A stretch of DNA of 42,222 nucleotides, from positions 4,210 to 46,431 of the forward strand of contig JAPLNQ010000295.1 in the NCBI GenBank assembly GCA_026401075.1. The letters run 5' to 3'. Shown here one piece after another: positions 13,067 to 24,658 of this stretch; the stretch's first letter is position 1; each line of letters opens with the position of its first letter. Source of the stretch: Planctomycetia bacterium (GTDB lineage: Bacteria > Planctomycetota > Planctomycetia > Pirellulales > UBA1268). The notes under the pieces were generated by a model. That model was given only the letters and a program-made list of their open reading frames with translations. It made no database searches and was not told the origin of the DNA. Both the position numbers and the translations under genes were made by a program.

Positions 13067-14836
13067 TCACCGCTTCATCAATTTGCGGAGGCCGGCGAGG
13101 GTTCGGCTGTTGGCGACGTCACCGGCCTCGAGGCCGGCGCGACGGGCTTGGAGTACGCCGCACCGCATCACGTCCAGGCCTCGCGTCGAGTGTGCATCGG
13201 TGGAGATCACGATCTTCACGCCCGCCTTTTTCGCCGCAGCCGCGTGGTGGTCGTTGAGATCGAGCCGCCAGGGATTGGCATTTATCTCCAGAAATGTTCC
13301 CGTTCGCGCAGCGGCGGCGATCACCGCCTCGATATCGACGTCGTACGGCGGACGCCTATTGAGCAACCGACCGGTGGGATGACCGATCACACTCACGTGT
13401 GGATTCTCGATCGCTTCGATGATCCGGGCAGTGATCCGCTCCCGCGGCTGGTTCTGGCCGTAATGCAGGCTGGCCACGACCCAGTCGGCCTTCTCCAGCA
13501 CGTCATCGGGCAGATCGAGGCCTCCCTTCTCGAGCATGTCGACCTCGATCCCCTTCCACACCACGATCGGCGGCCGGCCATCCTCGGCTAGGGACTCATT
13601 GAGCCGGTCGATCTCGTCCCATTGCTTCAAGAGTCTGTGCTTGTCGAGGCCTCGGGCCATGGTCACACGCTGGCCATGGTCGGTGATCGCGATGTACTGG
13701 AGCCCGCGGGCAACAGCCGCGCGGACCATCTCCGCGAGCGTGTCCTCGCCATCGGTTGCGGTGGTGTGCATGTGAAGATCACCGCGAATATCGGCCAGCT
13801 CCACCAGCTCGGGCAGCTCGCCCCGCTCGGCCATCACAATTTCGTTGCGGTCCTCGCGAAGCTCCGGCGGCACCCATGGCAGTCCCACCGCTCCATAGAC
13901 AGCCTGCTCGGTATCGCCGGCAACGCACACTCCCTTCGCGGACTTTGCATCATTCTTGTCTTCGGTGCCGAGTTCATAGACACCGTATTCGTTGATCGTC
14001 AGCCCTCGCTCCCGCGCCCAAGACCGCAACCGCACGTTGTGCTCCTTCGATCCGGTGAAATACTGGAGCGCCGCCCCAAACGATCCATGCTCCACGACCC
14101 GCAGGTCGATCTGCACGCCCCGGGGGCCCCGCACGCTCGTTTTCGTATCCCCACGAAGCAACACCGCCGACGTCTCCTTCCAGGCGTGCAGCCTGTCCAT
14201 GACGGCGGCGGAATCATCGCTGTCGACGACGAGATCAAGATCGCCCACCGTCTCCCGTCCCCGCCGCCAGCTACCGGCACCCTCGATCTGGCGAACGTGC
14301 GGACACCCACGCATCCAGCCGAGCAAGTCCTGCACGATCGCATCGGCCTCCTGCCACAACAGCCTGGCGTGATCCGGATTCTTGGCGAAGGCAATGTTGT
14401 CGAGAATCATCGTCTGGGTCTTCGCGCCAAAACCCTTCACCTGCTCCACCCGCCCCTCGCGGCAGGCCTGCTCAAGTGAATCGAGCGAATCGATGCCCAA
14501 CTGGTCGACGAGTAGCTTCACCTTCTTGGGGCCAAGTCCGGGCACCCGCATGATGTCAAATACCGCCGCCGGAACAGCCTTTCGCAGTTCGGCCAGCAGC
14601 GGCAATTCGCCCGTGTCCAGCAGCGAGCCGATCTTTTCCGCGAGATCCGTGCCGATGCCATCGATATCGGTCAGGAAGCGTCCCGCATTGGCCCGCACGG
14701 CGGCCAGCGACTCGACCATGCCTCCTATCGTGCGGGCCGCGTTGCGGTAGGCCCGCACGCGGAACACGTTGCCACCCTGGTACTCCAGCAGATCGGCGAT
14801 GTGGTCGAACGTGGCGGCAATATCGGCATTCGTCAC
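13067..14836 (-). CDS. polX: DNA polymerase X family with PHP exonuclease domain
   Basis: This is bacterial PolX, a gap-filling repair polymerase with a PHP-domain 3'-5' exonuclease. In the 589-residue protein the N-terminal helix-hairpin-helix region contains VPGLGPKKVKLL (98-109). The polymerase domain has EGAGSWRRGRETVGDLDLVV with metal ligands D199 and D201 and the third aspartate D244 in VQIDLRVV. The PHP domain begins at DLHMHTTATDG (H355, H357) and continues through ITDHG, EVDML, SLHYG, IGHPTGR and STDAH. All expected catalytic motifs are present, so it should be active. It is transcribed towards the inverted repeat and converges with the FGE gene. Confidence 0.96.
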   Translation of the reverse strand: MTNADIAATFDHIADLLEYQGGNVFRVRAYRNAARTIGGMVESLAAVRANAGRFLTDIDGIGTDLAEKIGSLLDTGELPLLAELRKAVPAAVFDIMRVPGLGPKKVKLLVDQLGIDSLDSLEQACREGRVEQVKGFGAKTQTMILDNIAFAKNPDHARLLWQEADAIVQDLLGWMRGCPHVRQIEGAGSWRRGRETVGDLDLVVDSDDSAAVMDRLHAWKETSAVLLRGDTKTSVRGPRGVQIDLRVVEHGSFGAALQYFTGSKEHNVRLRSWARERGLTINEYGVYELGTEDKNDAKSAKGVCVAGDTEQAVYGAVGLPWVPPELREDRNEIVMAERGELPELVELADIRGDLHMHTTATDGEDTLAEMVRAAVARGLQYIAITDHGQRVTMARGLDKHRLLKQWDEIDRLNESLAEDGRPPIVVWKGIEVDMLEKGGLDLPDDVLEKADWVVASLHYGQNQPRERITARIIEAIENPHVSVIGHPTGRLLNRRPPYDVDIEAVIAAAARTGTFLEINANPWRLDLNDHHAAAAKKAGVKIVISTDAHSTRGLDVMRCGVLQARRAGLEAGDVANSRTLAGLRKLMKR

Positions 14837-14847
14837 GGCATGCCTCA

Positions 14848-14880
14848 GAACGTTGAACCCGGAACGTTGACCCCGGAACG
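14848..14880. repeat. 14-bp tandem repeat upstream of polX
   Basis: The unit GAACGTTGAMCCCG occurs at 14848-14861 and 14862-14875 with one difference, followed by a partial third copy GAACG. It lies 12 nt upstream of the polX start on the minus strand, so it would fall in the polX leader or promoter. It contains no recognisable operator; a regulator-binding or slippage origin is possible. Confidence 0.6.
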
Positions 14881-14940
14881 ATCGGCCCGTGAAGTTGGGC
14901 GTCGTCGCGTGCTGATCAGGCTGCCGTCATCGTATCAGGC

Positions 14941-16152
14941 CTATCGCTCCAGCACGCGGCCGGGAAGGGCGGCTGTCGGATAGCCCGTGGGCCAGCTTGC
15001 CTGGTGGGACGGGTACCAGCCGGCGGCCGGCTGCCACGAGGTCGTGTGGCCGGTCGGCTCGAGCAGTTTCGGGAAAGCACCGGTCGTAGAACTGGGGCCA
15101 CCGCCGGGCAGAACCGGCATGCCATTACTGCCACTGGTGCTTGTGCCGCCACCCGGGCCGCTCGCACCAGTGCCGTACCCACCCATGGGCGCCAGCGAAG
15201 GAGCCGGCGTGCCGTTGGCGGGAGCGCGGTACTGCTGCATCATCGGCACCGGAGATCCCGGGCCGGCGGGTGATGCGGGGCCGATCGACGCTGCGGAGCC
15301 CGCGCCATTCGTCGCTGGCGTCCGCTGGAGTTCCGGAATCGGCTTCAGCGACGGGGTCGGCGACAGCATCGGCGGAGCCGTCGGCTGAGGCTGTACCGCC
15401 GCAGGGGCGGGCGCCGCGTAGGTCCCGCTCTGCGGCACGACGGGCTGCTGGAAGGTTGGCTGCTGGTACACCGGCTGCTGCATTCCCTGCTGCGGCACCA
15501 TCGCTGGTGCCATCGCCGGGGCTGCGATGTTTTGTGGCTGCCCGGGCTGGATCAGTTGCTGGGGCACATCGGTTCCGGCAGCACCCCAGGCTTGCGGAGT
15601 CGTCTGGACGGTCGACGCGAACGGACTCGACACGGCCCCCGTGGTGGAGGGCGCCATCATCGGTGCTGCGGCCGCCCCTGGCACACCGTAGGCTCCATTC
15701 GCGGAGTATCCAGGCTGCATCTGCACGTACTTCGTCGAATAGACAGCCCGGTACTGCGTCACCGGCACGTTGACAGACTGCTGCACGTATTGAGTCACCT
15801 GCTCCATGCATTCCCGCGGGCATCCGGTGCAGGGATCGATTTCACTCGACGGCTTGTAGCTGGTGACCGGCACGCACTGGTACTGCGTCCGGTAGGTGGT
15901 CTCGGGCACGTAGCTCACCTGTTGCACCGGCACGACAACAGGCGGCGGCGGCGCGGGGACGGGTGCCATGACCGGCGCGGGGACAGGTGCGAAGATCGGC
16001 GCGGGGACCGGGGCCACGGCATAGGCCGCCGGCGCCTTTCGGCATCCCGCGAAGAGATCGGATAGGCAGCACTGCGCATCGCACGCAGTCGGCATCATGC
16101 CAACCGTGCCTCCTACCAACAGCACGATGAAGAAGGGACGCCGGATTCTCAT
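14941..16152 (-). CDS. Exported Pro/Ala/Gln-rich protein, unknown function
   Basis: The 403-residue product has a signal peptide (MRIRRPFFIVLLVGGTVGMM, likely cleavage at ACDA-Q near 24-27). It then has a Cys-rich stretch (CCLSDLFAGC), an 8-residue repeat APVPAPxx, a Tyr/Val/Gln-rich segment (VSYVPETTYRTQYQCVPVTSY, with CTGCPREC), and a long low-complexity Pro/Gln/Gly tail. This pattern resembles the Tyr/Val-rich exported proteins common in planctomycetes, but I cannot assign a function. The ATG is well supported by CAGGAG 7 nt upstream. It is probably a cell-envelope structural protein; the cysteines suggest disulfide linkage. It is downstream of the ATPase gene on the same strand but separated by 62 nt. 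Confidence 0.78.
   Translation of the reverse strand: MRIRRPFFIVLLVGGTVGMMPTACDAQCCLSDLFAGCRKAPAAYAVAPVPAPIFAPVPAPVMAPVPAPPPPVVVPVQQVSYVPETTYRTQYQCVPVTSYKPSSEIDPCTGCPRECMEQVTQYVQQSVNVPVTQYRAVYSTKYVQMQPGYSANGAYGVPGAAAAPMMAPSTTGAVSSPFASTVQTTPQAWGAAGTDVPQQLIQPGQPQNIAAPAMAPAMVPQQGMQQPVYQQPTFQQPVVPQSGTYAAPAPAAVQPQPTAPPMLSPTPSLKPIPELQRTPATNGAGSAASIGPASPAGPGSPVPMMQQYRAPANGTPAPSLAPMGGYGTGASGPGGGTSTSGSNGMPVLPGGGPSSTTGAFPKLLEPTGHTTSWQPAAGWYPSHQASWPTGYPTAALPGRVLER
15950..16021. repeat. 24-bp tandem repeat (three copies) within exported protein gene
   Basis: Three 24-bp units starting GGCGCGGGGAC at 15950, 15974 and 15998 encode the repeat APVPAPxx on the minus strand. The copies differ mainly in the last third. 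This is a coding repeat that could vary in number between strains. Confidence 0.75.
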
Positions 16153-16214
16153 CTCAGACTCCTGAAGCTTGGTGGGCCGACCGGCCGGTCACGCCGGCAC
16201 GATCACCATCATCC

Positions 16215-16940
16215 CTAGCCTAGGTTGCGCTCTGGTGCGCCTGCGTAAGAAAAACCGTCTATGAATTCATGAATTCCATGACGGCCACCGTCAGAACCAT
16301 TACCGCCGTCAGGACCGGCGCCCACACCCGCCCGGATGCGGCTTGCGCAGGCCTCGAACCGGTCGTAGAGTTCGTAGAGCGATTCCCGGAGATTGCCGCC
16401 GTGGAGGGTGAATGCGGCCTCAATATCGGTGTCGTGAATCAGCTGTCCGTGCCAGCATGCATGGCCGGGCAGGCTCCGCACGATCGACCGAAGGAGGCTC
16501 ACGCTGGTGCCGCAGCGGATGAGTTCCGGCATGCCGGTCCCGCGGTGAGATGTCACGAGAAGCCCGCAGCCCGACACGCCCGCCGCCAGCCGCAACACGC
16601 TACGGGCGGTGACGCCGAGACACTCCCAGCTGTCAATGCAGACGGTGTCTCCAGCGGCAGAATCCCGTATCGCCGTCCACGCTGTCGGCACATCCCACCT
16701 CGAATGCAGGCGAGCCCGCCGCACTCGTTCACCGCGGCGCTCGATCGCTGCGGCCAGATGCGTCAGCAACGTCGACTTGCCACTGCCATGCGGCCCGACG
16801 ATCGCAGCCGTGCCGCAGAGCCCCCGCAGCCGATCGAGGAGTGCATCGACATCGATGGGGCTGCCCGTGACATCGAGCGGCTCGATGCGGCCGGGCCGGG
16901 TGAACCGAGTCGTAAACGGATTCGTCACCGGAACAGCCAC
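16215..16940 (-). CDS. P-loop ATPase, possible tail-anchored C-terminus after a frameshift
   Basis: The product has a Walker A motif GPHGSGKST near residues 49-57 and a Walker B-like TVCIDSWE near 98-105, followed by an LLVTSHRG segment. It is a small P-loop ATPase of no family I recognise. GTG 16940 is supported by GAGGA 8 nt upstream and lies 2 nt after the previous stop. The last 40 residues as read are Gly-rich with poor third-position GC. In the neighbouring frame the same DNA reads VWAPVLTAVMVLTVAVMEF then stops at 16259, a clear transmembrane helix with high third-position GC. A single-base shift near 16320-16335 would join the two. The real protein may therefore be tail-anchored in the membrane, ending at 16259. 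Confidence 0.75.
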   Translation of the reverse strand: MAVPVTNPFTTRFTRPGRIEPLDVTGSPIDVDALLDRLRGLCGTAAIVGPHGSGKSTLLTHLAAAIERRGERVRRARLHSRWDVPTAWTAIRDSAAGDTVCIDSWECLGVTARSVLRLAAGVSGCGLLVTSHRGTGMPELIRCGTSVSLLRSIVRSLPGHACWHGQLIHDTDIEAAFTLHGGNLRESLYELYDRFEACASRIRAGVGAGPDGGNGSDGGRHGIHEFIDGFSYAGAPERNLG

Positions 16941-16942
16941 CG

Positions 16943-17371
16943 TCAGGTCCTCGACGAAACAAGCTGGGCCGGCGGAATGCGGCCGAGCGTGAACACGTGC
17001 TCTGAGACAAAGTCACGGGAGCCCTCGAAAAAAAGCCGCACGCGAACGCACCAGCGGACCTTGACGATCACCCCCTCGTAGGAGAGCGGGCTCTGGGGCA
17101 AAGGCGTGGTGAATGCGCCGGTCGCCGTCGCCGACGGCAACAGAGCTCGGTCGGTGAGCCTCTGGAAAAAATGCACTCCAAGATCCTCCTCACCCTTGCC
17201 TTCCGTATACCACAGCACGGAGTGCTCGATCGCACGGATGTGTTCCCCCTCGCAGCCCTCGATGCGATACCTGACCGAGATCTGATCGCGGGGCTCATGC
17301 TGACGATGTGGTCTGTCGAACTGCATGTCGACTCTCGGCATGGCCGGACCACGGTCCACTCCTTTTGTCAT
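16943..17371 (-). CDS. Arrestin-like small protein (tentative)
   Basis: This 142-residue protein has no signal peptide or membrane helix and looks all-beta. The segment SPLSYEGVIVKVRWCVRVRL followed by a short loop resembles the C-terminal strand pair of arrestin-fold and Spo0M-like proteins, and the central VLWYTEGKGEEDLGVHFF fits a second lobe strand. I infer an arrestin-type fold with moderate confidence; no catalytic residues are visible. Its ATG overlaps the upstream gene's TGA (17368-17371) and its stop lies 2 nt before the ATPase start, so the three genes are translationally linked and the proteins probably act together, perhaps at the membrane. Confidence 0.72.
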   Translation of the reverse strand: MTKGVDRGPAMPRVDMQFDRPHRQHEPRDQISVRYRIEGCEGEHIRAIEHSVLWYTEGKGEEDLGVHFFQRLTDRALLPSATATGAFTTPLPQSPLSYEGVIVKVRWCVRVRLFFEGSRDFVSEHVFTLGRIPPAQLVSSRT

Positions 17372-18762
17372 CGCGACACCTCCCTTGACCGCGACGCCTC
17401 ACCACTTCCAGCGGGGCGGGGCGACGGCTCCTTCGCCTCGTCATCGGGCGGAAACACCACAACGGGGAAAATCCGGGAAAACTCCGGCCAATGTTCGGGA
17501 GTGCCACGAACGACGAGCCGCCACCGGACGGCGTTGTGGGACGACGTGAACGAGTGCATGGAGCCCGGGGGAATCTCGACCACGGCCCGCGCCTCGAATC
17601 GGGTATGGGGAGCCGCATTCACCTCATGAAAGACGGCCACCGACTGCTTCCAGACGACTGCTTGCTCCGTGCGGGTGTCGGTTCCCTGCCGAAAGGTCGC
17701 CTGCTCCTCCAACTCGAGCGACAACGCCAGCGACCGAATCGTTCCCGTGCCACCCTGCGCGAGCAGGACGTCATACCGTCTGCCAGGGAACAGCGGATGA
17801 TCTGCGATCTCCAGCTGGGTCGGCCCGACGGCCGTCGCGAACACGAGGCTTCTGATGAACATGATGACTCCACCGATACCCACCCCGAGGAATGGCACCA
17901 GCAAAGCGAACAACCACCAGTCGATCCTGCCTCCCAGCAGGTCCAGACCGGCCCCCACCGCCAGCACCACCAGCACGGCGTTCCAGAGGAGGGCGAACAG
18001 CCCAAAGCCCACCAGCGTCCAGTTTTCCGGGCTTTCAATCGGCAGCCGATAGCGCAGCATCGTGCCGGGTGAATTGACAAGATCGTCCCAAACAGGCACC
18101 GCCGGATAGCCGGGCGCCGCCGATGTCGGCTGAGCCAGCGGATCGAGCAATTCGGAGAGCCCGGCGGACGCCGCCCGATGTTCCTCCGATTTTCCCCAGG
18201 ACCTCAGTCCGCGCACCAGCCCCGACCCACCAATGAGCACGAGGGCCCCCGGCAGCAGCAGCGACAGCAGCCAGAGCCACCAGTTGTAGCCGCGCTGCAA
18301 CACCACCGTCTGGGGCGCTGCGGGGTCGTACCAGCAGGTGGCCTCTGACCCGAGTGTCCATGCCGCCAGACGTCGCAGCGCAGCCTCACGATCGGGCGTG
18401 TTCTCAGTGGATGGCCCGTCGCTCCATGACTCGTGCACGCTCTCATTGGCGACGTAACGCACCCGTAGGCAGGGTCGCCAGGTCGTGATCACCGCCGCCG
18501 GCAGATCCGCGACGGTCGTGCGTGCCAACCCTTTGGCCAGGATCGTGCATCGGCTTTCAAGAAACGCGTGGTTGATCCGCCACTCGGGGGCAGCCACGCC
18601 AGAAACCAGCAGCGCGCCGAAAAACAGCCCGGCCAGGAGGAGCGTGCCGTGGAACAGACCGTCGCCGAAGACTCCCCATTCCCGGGAACCTGTCCGACGA
18701 TGGCCGCGCTTTTTGGAAAAAAACCGCGGCAGCCTCACGATCGATCTCCTGCGGGCCGACAC
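17368..18762 (-). CDS. DUF3592-like membrane protein with beta-rich C-terminal domain
   Basis: The 464-residue protein has four predicted membrane segments: about 35-58, 157-182, 248-275 and 281-305. The part between the first two carries the DUF3592 pattern (CTILAKGL..., LRVRYVANES, CWYDPAAPQTVVLQRG). After the last helix, about 150 residues form a beta-rich domain (LALSLELEEQATFRQGTD, FEARAVVEIPPGSMHSF, HNAVRWRLVVRG) that resembles the small arrestin-like protein encoded next. The start is GTG 18762 with a weak SD. It heads a coupled run with the arrestin-like and ATPase genes and follows the alpha-CTD-like gene by 69 nt. Function is unknown; a membrane scaffold is a reasonable guess. Confidence 0.8.
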   Translation of the reverse strand: MSARRRSIVRLPRFFSKKRGHRRTGSREWGVFGDGLFHGTLLLAGLFFGALLVSGVAAPEWRINHAFLESRCTILAKGLARTTVADLPAAVITTWRPCLRVRYVANESVHESWSDGPSTENTPDREAALRRLAAWTLGSEATCWYDPAAPQTVVLQRGYNWWLWLLSLLLPGALVLIGGSGLVRGLRSWGKSEEHRAASAGLSELLDPLAQPTSAAPGYPAVPVWDDLVNSPGTMLRYRLPIESPENWTLVGFGLFALLWNAVLVVLAVGAGLDLLGGRIDWWLFALLVPFLGVGIGGVIMFIRSLVFATAVGPTQLEIADHPLFPGRRYDVLLAQGGTGTIRSLALSLELEEQATFRQGTDTRTEQAVVWKQSVAVFHEVNAAPHTRFEARAVVEIPPGSMHSFTSSHNAVRWRLVVRGTPEHWPEFSRIFPVVVFPPDDEAKEPSPRPAGSGEASRSREVSR

Positions 18763-18831
18763 TTCATGTCCACCTACGTCACGCGCGATGCCTCGGCATC
18801 CCCGACGCTGCCCGCCTGCACCGTGCCAGCA

Positions 18832-19194
18832 TCATGCCTGGCTGCAGCTCTCTTCACGCGTCTCGGGCCCCCGCAGGCGATCTTCGGTGACGTTACCGAC
18901 CATGCCACGGAGAGACCGCGGCCCAGCGGAGCCCACCGGCAACGCAGGGCTGGTGCGATAAAAACCGATCTTCTCCAGTGACCGATACACCTCTTCGAGC
19001 GTCTTTTCACCGAAGTTCGAAATCGAGAGCAGGTCGGCGCGGGTGCAGTTGAGCAGGTCGTGGACCGTGAAGATGCCTTTTTCCTCGAGGCAGTTGGTTG
19101 TGCGGACGGACAGCCCGATTTCGGCCGTACTCATTTCGAGTTTCTCGGCCATTTCGTCAGACTGCGTCAGGTTTTTGTAAGGAATGCGAGGCAT
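18832..19194 (-). CDS. Free-standing RNA polymerase alpha C-terminal-domain protein
   Basis: This 120-residue protein consists of an alpha-CTD-type double helix-hairpin-helix domain (about 20-80) and a short unordered tail. Compared with E. coli alpha-CTD it keeps the UP-element contacts: R31 (R265), N34 (N268), C35 (C269), G62 (G296), K64 (K298), T65 (S299) and E68 (E302). There is no alpha N-terminal domain, so it cannot assemble as a normal alpha subunit. ATG 19194 is chosen over a longer in-frame extension because GGGAGGG lies upstream and homology starts just after it. Similar stand-alone proteins occur in planctomycetes; their role, perhaps DNA or activator binding near promoters, is not established to my knowledge. 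Confidence 0.88.
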   Translation of the reverse strand: MPRIPYKNLTQSDEMAEKLEMSTAEIGLSVRTTNCLEEKGIFTVHDLLNCTRADLLSISNFGEKTLEEVYRSLEKIGFYRTSPALPVGSAGPRSLRGMVGNVTEDRLRGPETREESCSQA

Positions 19195-19385
19195 GGGGTC
19201 CCTCCCGTGCGAATGAATGATGCGGTCCGGCGGGCAATCGTGCCCGAAACAGTTAAGGAGGAATATACTCGAAAGGGTCTGGAACCGGCTACCTTCGCCC
19301 CATTCGAGTGGTGGTGCAGTTGCCGGGGAACATGGCCCGAACACCTCACGAAATTCCCGTGCCTGCCCATCCTTCAGCCCTTTCC

Positions 19386-21776
19386 ATGAACACGCTGAAC
19401 CCGTCTCAGCAGATTGCGGCCACGCATGTCGAGGGGCCGCTGCTGGTGCTAGCAGGGCCCGGGAGCGGGAAGACACGCGTCGTGACCCACCGGATCGCCC
19501 ACCTGATCTCGGCCGGCGTGCCAGCGGAACAGATCGTGGCCCTGTCATTCACCAACAAGGCAGCCGACGAGATGCGGCGCAGGGTGTCGGAACTCGTCGG
19601 CCCACAGCCTGTGGAGATGGGCACATTCCACCGCTTTGCAGCCCGCCTGCTCAGGCGACACGCCCGACTCGTCGGTCTCACCAGCGACTATTCGATCCTC
19701 GATCCCGATGACGCTGGCGCCCTGCTCAAACGCGCCGCCAAGAAACTCGGATTGTCACTGACCCACACGCCGATCGATCGCGTCGCAGGGGTGATCAGCC
19801 GCGCCAAGAACGACCTGGGAACACCCGAATCATTCGAACCCAAGTGGGGTCGTCCGGTGGACGAGGTGGCACAACGGGTGTGGCCCGTCTACCAGCAGAT
19901 GCTGCTCGAAGCGAACTCGGTCGACTTCGATGACCTGCTCGTGCATGTCGCCCGCATGCTCCTGGACAATGCCGACCTCCGCCAGTTGCTCGACGCGCGA
20001 CACCGCTGGATCCTGGTGGATGAATACCAAGACACCAACGCGGTGCAGTATTGCATCGTGCGGGGCCTCTCGATCGACCACCCAAACCTCGCGGTGACGG
20101 GCGACCCTGATCAGGCGATCTACGGCTGGCGGGGCGCAAGCATCCGCAACATCCTGGAATTCGAGCGGGACTATCCCGCGGCCAAGGTCGTCAAGCTCGA
20201 GCACAACTACCGCAGCACATCCAATATTCTCGGCACCGCCGACCGGCTCATCGCCCACAACAGCCGGCGCAAGCCGAAACGGCTGATGACTGACGCCCCG
20301 CCAGGGGAGCCCGTCCGGATCGTGCTCGATGCATCCAGCCATGACGAGGCTGATCGCATCGCGGACGAGATCGCCCAGGGCGTCGCGGGCGGCGTCCGCT
20401 CCCCGCGCGACTTCGCCATCCTGTTTCGGACAAACGCCCTCTCACGTTCGCTGGAAGTGGCGTTGCGAGGCCGCGGCGTCCCCTATCAGTTGGTACGCGG
20501 GCTCGAATTCTTCAAGCGACGCGAGATTCGCGATGCAGTCGCATGGCTACGGCTTCTCAAGAATCCCCGCGACGACGAGGCGTTCCTGCGGGTTGTGAAC
20601 GTGCCTCCTCGCGGGATCGGCAAACAGTCACTCGACCGGTTGCTGGCGTGGGCGGGGGACCAGCGGTGCAGCCTTCTGGAAGCGGCCGCCGTGGCGGCAC
20701 GCATTCCTGGCATCTCCAAGCGATCCGGCACGGCCCTGTCGCAGTTTGCGAAGCTCCATGCCGAACTGGCCGAGCAGGCCGGGGCCCCGTCGGGCAGCGT
20801 GGCCATGCTGCTCGATGCCGTCCTCGAAAAAACGGGCTATCGCCGGATGCTCGCAGAGGAGGGTGGGGACGAGGGTGGTGAGGATCGCCTCGCCAACGTT
20901 GAGGAACTCGTCACAGCCGCCCGGCAATGTGACGAATCCTTCCGGCCCGTAGTCCCCGGCGACGATGCGTTGGGAGCATTCCTGGAAACCACGGCCCTGG
21001 TGGCCGACACCGACGTCTGGGATGCCGAGCAAAACCGCGTCTCACTGATGACGCTTCACGCCGCCAAGGGTCTGGAATTCCCGGTGGTCTACCTGGTGGC
21101 GATGGAGGATGGCATCCTGCCCCACGAGCGCAGCCTCGACCATCCGGATCAGCTGGAGGAGGAGCGGCGACTCGTGTTCGTGGGCATCACGCGGGGCCGT
21201 GAGGAGGTGCACGCCAGCGCTTCCCGCATGCGCGATTACCGTGGCACACGCCGCATCTCTGCACCGAGCCTGTTTCTCGCCGAGATGACCGGCGCCGAGA
21301 CGGTCGTCACCGGCGCGGAAGCGCCGGCAGCGGGCGCCTCATGGGCCCGATGGGGTACCGACGCGGATGACTATTCGCAAGCCGCCGCCAACGACGATGC
21401 GGCCGACATCGCGGCCACATCCCCAACACGCACGCCGACGACACTCCGGCCCGATGGCCTCGTGCTGGAATTCGAGGAGTCGGATCCGGAGGCCGAGGCC
21501 GAGATGCGACCTCTGCGGCGCCAAAAGCCCGCGGCGGCACGGCGACACCACCTCGACGCCGCGATCGGGCGGGCGTCAGACCTCGCGAGCCGTCTGGGCG
21601 GACAACCACCCGTCAAGCGAACCTACCAGATCGGCCAACGGGTTCGTCATGCGGAATACGGCGAGGGCAGCATCACGGGCATCAGTGGGACGGGTCCCCG
21701 CGCCGTCGGCACCGTGATCTTCGACGGCGCAGCCGGCACGCGGAAATTCATCCTCGGCCACGGCGCTTTGGAGTAA
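19386..21776 (+). CDS. UvrD/PcrA-type superfamily 1 DNA helicase
   Basis: This is a UvrD/Rep/PcrA-family 3'-5' DNA helicase, used in repair, replication restart and removal of proteins from DNA. With start 19386 it has 796 residues. Motif I is AGPGSGKT (23-30), followed by SFTNKAADEM, motif II ILVDEYQDTN, motif III AVTGDPDQAIYGWRGA, motif IV-VI signatures NYRSTSNIL, LMTLHAAKGLEFP and FVGITRGREE. The C-terminus carries the Tudor-like YQIGQRVRHAEYGEG domain that binds RNA polymerase in PcrA/UvrD. ATG 19386 is chosen because homology begins at LNPSQQ; in-frame ATG 19332 and GTG 19308 are alternatives, none with a strong SD. It is divergent from the alpha-CTD-like gene. Confidence 0.95.
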   Translation: MNTLNPSQQIAATHVEGPLLVLAGPGSGKTRVVTHRIAHLISAGVPAEQIVALSFTNKAADEMRRRVSELVGPQPVEMGTFHRFAARLLRRHARLVGLTSDYSILDPDDAGALLKRAAKKLGLSLTHTPIDRVAGVISRAKNDLGTPESFEPKWGRPVDEVAQRVWPVYQQMLLEANSVDFDDLLVHVARMLLDNADLRQLLDARHRWILVDEYQDTNAVQYCIVRGLSIDHPNLAVTGDPDQAIYGWRGASIRNILEFERDYPAAKVVKLEHNYRSTSNILGTADRLIAHNSRRKPKRLMTDAPPGEPVRIVLDASSHDEADRIADEIAQGVAGGVRSPRDFAILFRTNALSRSLEVALRGRGVPYQLVRGLEFFKRREIRDAVAWLRLLKNPRDDEAFLRVVNVPPRGIGKQSLDRLLAWAGDQRCSLLEAAAVAARIPGISKRSGTALSQFAKLHAELAEQAGAPSGSVAMLLDAVLEKTGYRRMLAEEGGDEGGEDRLANVEELVTAARQCDESFRPVVPGDDALGAFLETTALVADTDVWDAEQNRVSLMTLHAAKGLEFPVVYLVAMEDGILPHERSLDHPDQLEEERRLVFVGITRGREEVHASASRMRDYRGTRRISAPSLFLAEMTGAETVVTGAEAPAAGASWARWGTDADDYSQAAANDDAADIAATSPTRTPTTLRPDGLVLEFEESDPEAEAEMRPLRRQKPAAARRHHLDAAIGRASDLASRLGGQPPVKRTYQIGQRVRHAEYGEGSITGISGTGPRAVGTVIFDGAAGTRKFILGHGALE

Positions 21777-21780
21777 TCGG

Positions 21781-24602
<2,822 letters not shown>

Positions 24603-24658
24603 TCCCGTTTCCTCAGTTGCATTTCCCACCGCCGCGGCGGCATGGACCTGGCTTGCGC

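Noticed and set aside
19255-19270. AAGGAGG followed by AATATACT between the alpha-CTD-like and helicase genes
   Set aside because: It looks like an SD or a -10 element, but no start codon follows at a proper distance and no -35 was seen; treated as chance.
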